DNA of 8,692 nucleotides from an uncultured Acidimicrobium sp. (GTDB lineage: Bacteria; Actinomycetota; Acidimicrobiia; Acidimicrobiales; Ilumatobacteraceae), in contig CAINTF010000259.1 in NCBI GenBank assembly GCA_903853285.1, positions 1 through 8,692 on the forward strand. Reading direction: 5' to 3'. A program made the translations under genes and the position numbers. Below the pieces are notes generated by a model, which was not told the origin of the DNA, did not search any database, and was given only the letters and a program-made list of their open reading frames with translations. Positions 5,614-8,692 of the stretch are shown piece after piece (the first letter of the stretch is position 1; every line of letters begins with the position of its first letter).

Positions 5614-6312
5614 ATGAAAATTCTGGTAATCACAGCGCACCCTGATGACGTCGATTTTGGTGCCGGCGGAACTGTCGCAACATGGATTTCCGAGGGTCAC
5701 GAAGTTGTCTATTGCCTCGTTACCGATGGCCAAGCTGGTGGTTCCGATAACACAGTGACCCGAGACGAAGTTGCGGCGCTACGTCGACGCGAACAGACCG
5801 CTGCAGCAAACATGCTCGGCGTAACCGAACTTCATTGGTTGGGCTTCCCCGATGGTGCAGTAGTCGCCGACCTCAACTTGCGTCGCGAAATCAGTGCAGT
5901 AATTCGTATTGTCAAACCCGATCGTGTGCTCACCCAATCAGGAGAGCGCAACTACAACCGTATTTACGCGAGCCACCCAGACCACTTAGCAACTGGAGAA
6001 GCGGCTTTGTGTGCGGTGTATCCAGATGCACGAAATGAGTTTGCATTCCCCGAGTTGCTAAGCGAGCGTGGGCTCGTACCGCACAGCGTGCCTGAAACAT
6101 GGATCATGGCCGGGCCTAACCCGAAACACTTTGTAGACACAACAGACGTAATTGATAAAAAAATCGCTGCGCTACTTTGCCATGCCAGTCAGCACACGGA
6201 CCCTGCGGGTCTGCCGGAGCGCATGCGCGGATGGGGCGAAATGATCGCTGAAGCTGGTGGCCTACCTAAAGGCAGAACGGCAGAAGCGTTTTTAGTTGTT
6301 GATACGAAATAA
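5614..6312 (+). CDS. PIG-L family N-acetyl-glycan/thiol deacetylase (MshB/Mca-like)
   Basis: 232 residues. The zinc-hydrolase signature A-H9-P-D11-D12 near the N-terminus and the second motif S-H121-P-D-H124 are both present. By analogy with MshB (His13, Asp15, Asp16, His144, His147), His9, Asp12 and His124 should bind zinc, Asp11 is the general base and His121 a catalytic helper. Further family features are LVTDGQAGG (35-43), RRREQTAAANMLGV (57-70), WLGFPDG (75-81) and YPDARNEFAFPEL (136-148). Relatives remove acetyl groups from GlcNAc-inositol (mycothiol synthesis), hydrolyse mycothiol conjugates, or act on other amides; the exact substrate cannot be read from sequence. The first motif is followed by V-D rather than the more common E-based continuation, which is a frequent actinobacterial sub-group. 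The protein looks cytosolic, with no signal peptide. The ATG fits the domain start though its ribosome site (GAG) is poor. No mycothiol gene is adjacent. Confidence 0.93.
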   Translation: MKILVITAHPDDVDFGAGGTVATWISEGHEVVYCLVTDGQAGGSDNTVTRDEVAALRRREQTAAANMLGVTELHWLGFPDGAVVADLNLRREISAVIRIVKPDRVLTQSGERNYNRIYASHPDHLATGEAALCAVYPDARNEFAFPELLSERGLVPHSVPETWIMAGPNPKHFVDTTDVIDKKIAALLCHASQHTDPAGLPERMRGWGEMIAEAGGLPKGRTAEAFLVVDTK

Positions 6313-6328
6313 CTAGTGCAGTAGTTAG

Positions 6329-6350
6329 TAAAACTGTGCGCTACGGCGCA
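6329..6350 (-). terminator. Candidate intrinsic terminator for the HK/MscS/tail-protein group
   Basis: On the minus strand TGCGC (plus 6350-6346) pairs with GCGCA (plus 6341-6337) around a four-base loop, followed by CAGTTTTAC. The stem is short but GC-rich and overlaps the stop codon of the small membrane protein. A second AT-rich inverted repeat, TAACTA/TAGTTA (6310-6315 and 6322-6327), begins in the stop codon of the convergent PIG-L gene but has no T-run. The 28-base convergent gap may terminate both directions weakly. Confidence 0.35.
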
Positions 6351-6613
6351 ACTGTTGTAACTGCAGGATCGACAATTGTTTGTGGTGTGGTGTCGACAGG
6401 CAATGTGGTTTCTGGAGGCAAGGTTGTTTCAACAACTGGTGCCGATGTATCTACAGGCTTTGGCACGTCAGTAGTCGTTACAAAAACCCAACTGACGTCT
6501 GGCATTTGAGATGAAGGCTTAGGTGTTTGCGGTTGACCCAGCCAGAACCCGAATGAAATAAGAAATACGACAATTGAAACAAGCGTTGAGTTGCGCGGAC
6601 GCCGAAACTTCAT
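6341..6613 (-). CDS. Small membrane-anchored protein with ETT/DTT-rich extracytoplasmic tail
   Basis: 90 residues. A basic N-terminus (MKFRRPR) is followed by one hydrophobic segment (about 10-27), predicting an N-in signal anchor. The rest is a Pro/Thr/Val-rich outside tail. From residue 62 it holds a 6-residue repeat: ETTLPP, ETTLPV, DTTPQT (Glu62, Glu68, Asp74), ending in VTTVAP. No catalytic domain is present. Its ATG overlaps the stop of the MscS gene as ATGA, and GAGGG inside that gene supplies a Shine-Dalgarno, so translation is coupled and the product is probably functionally tied to the channel, for example as an accessory or cell-wall-contacting tether (inference). The same style of low-complexity Thr repeats occurs in the lipoprotein at 1064-1249. 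I recognise no family. The coding frame is supported by the overlap and the membrane segment. Confidence 0.75.
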   Translation of the reverse strand: MKFRRPRNSTLVSIVVFLISFGFWLGQPQTPKPSSQMPDVSWVFVTTTDVPKPVDTSAPVVETTLPPETTLPVDTTPQTIVDPAVTTVAP

Positions 6614-7500
6614 CGTCCCTCACCCACTTCGTTGACTTTGAATTCAACATACATGTCGCGAAGTTCTGCAGCAATACGGCGACGCAGCTCTCGCTCTACT
6701 TTCCACTGCTGCACCGGCAATGATCTACCGGCAACGCGCACTTCTACGTTTTCGGCGCCCAAGTCGTCTACGCCGGTGACACTTGGTACTTCAATAAGCA
6801 ATGGTGCAATCTTTGAATCTGTACCTAACTGCGCACACACAGCATCAATGCGCGAGATGGCATCCTCAATATCGCTCTCACGTGGCAGTGGAACAATGAC
6901 AAGCACGCGCGACCAGTCGCGCGACATGTTGACGTTGTGGCGCAAAACGCCGTTAGCAATGCTCACCAAGTCTCCATCAAATGTGCGCACCTTGGTTACG
7001 CGCAATGTCACTTCTTCTACACGACCCTCGACCCAGCCAACAGAAAGAAGTGGTCCCAGACGTACGACGTCGCCAACACCAAATTGGCGCTCGGCAATGA
7101 TGTACAAACCGGCAATAACGTCGCCCACCATTTGCTGCGCACCAAAACCCAGACCAGCACCTGCGATAGACCCCAAAAACACCAAGGCCGAAGATGGCAA
7201 GCTCAGGCGCAGCAACACCGACGTTATGACGACTGCGATGACGCAGAAATTGATGCCCCAGCGAAGGGCACCGAGAACTGCAGCTCGGTGCGCACCAGTC
7301 GTCAGAGTAGAAAGATCGCTTGAGTCAAGCTTGTTGCGCGACTTGACCTGAATGATTTGCTGATCTGCAAGAAAAGCAACAAGTCTCATCAGCACATGAC
7401 CGCCCGAAATGCTCATGATGATGACTACGAGGTCGGTGCGCAACCAATTAGAAACGGCATCTTTGCCAGTGGTTGCTGCAAGCAGTGCTATTGCATTCAT
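6610..7500 (-). CDS. MscS-family mechanosensitive ion channel
   Basis: 296 residues, similar to E. coli MscS (286). Hydrophobic helices are at about 23-45, 81-98 and 103-135. The last is the pore-lining TM3 with the small-residue pattern GSIAGAGLGFGAQQMVGDVI (110-129), followed by the amphipathic part and FGVGDVV (140-146). The beta domain follows with GRVEEVTLRVTKVRTFDGD (159-177) and VSIANG (179-184), the usual family signature, and then a C-terminal alpha/beta domain to 296. MscS channels open on membrane tension during hypo-osmotic shock and release solutes. It follows the histidine kinase gene by 55 bases on the same strand with no terminator between, and overlaps the small tail-protein gene by 4 bases. 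No clear Shine-Dalgarno precedes the ATG at 7500. Family assignment is firm; regulation by the neighbouring kinase is inference. Confidence 0.94.
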   Translation of the reverse strand: MNAIALLAATTGKDAVSNWLRTDLVVIIMSISGGHVLMRLVAFLADQQIIQVKSRNKLDSSDLSTLTTGAHRAAVLGALRWGINFCVIAVVITSVLLRLSLPSSALVFLGSIAGAGLGFGAQQMVGDVIAGLYIIAERQFGVGDVVRLGPLLSVGWVEGRVEEVTLRVTKVRTFDGDLVSIANGVLRHNVNMSRDWSRVLVIVPLPRESDIEDAISRIDAVCAQLGTDSKIAPLLIEVPSVTGVDDLGAENVEVRVAGRSLPVQQWKVERELRRRIAAELRDMYVEFKVNEVGEGR

Positions 7501-7555
7501 CGCTACAAGACTACGAGACTTTCACTCTGCGACTGTGGCAAGCACGTGGTGCGAA

Positions 7556-8692
7556 CTACAGGGACTTTGGTATATCAATCACAGCGTCAACACCGCCATT
7601 GGGCGACTCGCGAAGCTCGACTCTCATGCCACTCGCCTGAGCCAATTGCGCCACAATTGCCAAACCGAGCCCACTTCCCGTTCGCCGATTGGAATCAACG
7701 TCCGCTCTCCAAAACCGATCAAAAGCACGCTCGCGCTGCTGCGATGACATACCGCGACCCGAATCAGAGACCACGATCTCTACGGCGTCGGCAAGCGCCA
7801 GAACTGTAAGCGTGATTTGAGACTTTGGAGGAGAAACTTCAAGTGCATTGTCCATGTAATTATCAATGATTTCTCGCAACGCAAGTTGATTCGCATCAAC
7901 CATCAATACTTCTGGGGCTTGTACATCAATAGAGATTTCGTGTTCGTCGGCAAGATACTGCCATTCTTCAGCTCGGTCACGCACTATTTCGCACACATCA
8001 AGTTTTTCTTTTTCTAAAACTGCACCTTCAGCTCGAGCAAGGTGCAGCAATTGTTCAGTGAGATGTGTCAATCGATCTGTTTCGTTGAGGGCCTCGTCAA
8101 TATGCTCTCGGGCCACCAAAGGTTGAGTTTGCACTAGTTCGCTCGCCTGCTCAAGGCGGAGTCTCAGCGCGGTTAGTGGGGTGCGCAGTTGATGCGATGC
8201 GTCACCCGCAAACGAACGTTGACGATCGATAAGGCCGCCCAATCGAGATGCCATCGAGTTGAACGATCGTGCGAGTTGGCGAGTCTCACGCGGCCCGCCT
8301 TCAAGCGCAGTCGCCGAGAGATCACCAGCAGCTAGCGCATCGGTTGCTGCACGCAATTCCCCAATTGGTTGTGACACTGTTCGTGCAAAAACCAAGGCGA
8401 CAGCAATTGCCATCGCAATCGACACTCCTGCGGCCAAGAGCAAACTTTGCATCTGCTTTTGAATGTTTTTATCAAGAACAGTTTTGGGATATGTGATTCG
8501 AACTACACCAAGAACATCAGCCCCACTCAAAATAGGAACCGCTACATAAACCAATTCCCCACCGATGGTGTTTGATAGTCGGGTACCCGATGACGGGGAT
8601 CCCAGCAATGCGGCGGAAACTTCGGGACGACTCACATAATCAGTTCCGAGCACGAGCGTTGAGTCAGTGCTCGCAAGCAGATAACCGTCACC
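7556..8692 (-). CDS. Sensor histidine kinase (5' end beyond window)
   Basis: Partial: the frame is open to the right edge, giving 378 residues without the true start. Counting from the edge, the first 75 residues are the end of an extracytoplasmic sensor domain (GDGYLLAS, VPILSGADVLGVVRI). A membrane helix follows (about 83-103), then a HAMP domain (RTVSQPIGEL onward, about 104-153). The dimerisation/phosphoacceptor H-box is FAGDASHQLRTPL with His167. The ATPase domain has an N-box DNYMDNALEVSPP (Asn278, Asn282), G1 box DSGRGM (310-315), an F-box FDRFWR and G2 box GSGLGLAIV (339-347), ending at about 378. All catalytic motifs are intact, so it should autophosphorylate and signal to a response regulator. 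None is visible here; in most such operons it lies just upstream, i.e. beyond the right edge. MscS and the tail protein follow 55 bases downstream. Confidence 0.95.
   Translation of the reverse strand, partial: GDGYLLASTDSTLVLGTDYVSRPEVSAALLGSPSSGTRLSNTIGGELVYVAVPILSGADVLGVVRITYPKTVLDKNIQKQMQSLLLAAGVSIAMAIAVALVFARTVSQPIGELRAATDALAAGDLSATALEGGPRETRQLARSFNSMASRLGGLIDRQRSFAGDASHQLRTPLTALRLRLEQASELVQTQPLVAREHIDEALNETDRLTHLTEQLLHLARAEGAVLEKEKLDVCEIVRDRAEEWQYLADEHEISIDVQAPEVLMVDANQLALREIIDNYMDNALEVSPPKSQITLTVLALADAVEIVVSDSGRGMSSQQRERAFDRFWRADVDSNRRTGSGLGLAIVAQLAQASGMRVELRESPNGGVDAVIDIPKSL

Noticed and set aside
6632..7351. Open frame of 239 codons on the plus strand opposite the MscS gene
   Set aside because: Composition is Ser/Thr/Arg-rich without domain pattern, and it is fully antisense to a clear MscS channel with conserved motifs; it is a shadow frame.
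7357..7809. Open frame of 150 codons on the plus strand across the kinase/MscS junction
   Set aside because: Rich in Arg, His and Gln with no recognisable domain, antisense to two well-supported genes.
1..8692. Mobile element, prophage, toxin-antitoxin or defence island
   Set aside because: No transposase, integrase, inverted terminal repeats, toxin/antitoxin pair or nuclease/ATPase defence genes are visible; all genes are housekeeping, redox, stress or envelope functions.

Overview
The window (8,692 bases, roughly half G+C) looks like a chromosomal segment of an actinobacterium, most likely a mid-GC aquatic member of the Acidimicrobiia or a relative. This rests on the Thr-rich DTT/ETT-type exported segments, the PIG-L deacetylase subfamily, the thioredoxin with an acidic C-terminal tail, and the dense mix of housekeeping genes. 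It is inference; no rRNA or other phylogenetic marker is present. There are no tRNAs, insertion sequences, CRISPR arrays or phage genes, and no stretch over 300 bases lacks a gene.

Left part (1-1310). A tightly coupled plus-strand pair encodes a DUF1330 protein and an HD-domain metalloprotein whose metal-binding layout resembles PhnZ-type di-iron oxygenases. Next is a tiny lipoprotein with five DTT motifs in near-perfect 7-residue periodicity, closed by a strong rho-independent terminator.

Middle (1320-3090). A minus-strand NAD(P)HX dehydratase (NnrD), without its usual fused epimerase domain, faces a divergent plus-strand pair. That pair is an ATP-motif universal stress protein and a small protein resembling the bacterial eRF1-like (baeRF) family.

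Right-middle (3090-5490). A minus-strand operon runs membrane-anchored haem-binding protein, thioredoxin, thymidine phosphorylase, with gaps of 2 and 15 bases. It diverges across a roughly 130-base AT-rich gap, which holds a small palindrome, from a PIG-L (MshB/Mca-like) deacetylase gene on the plus strand.

Right end (6340-8692). A second minus-strand group contains a sensor histidine kinase (its N-terminus lies beyond the right edge), an MscS-type mechanosensitive channel, and a small membrane-anchored protein with an ETT/DTT-rich tail. The channel and tail genes overlap by four bases (ATGA). The group suggests envelope or osmotic sensing, but that is inference.

The most interesting items are the DUF1330/HD cassette as a possible oxygenase of unknown substrate, the two independent DTT/ETT-repeat exported proteins, the USP plus eRF1-like pair, and the altered D-V-K motif in thymidine phosphorylase. 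No clearly new multi-gene defence or mobile system is visible.
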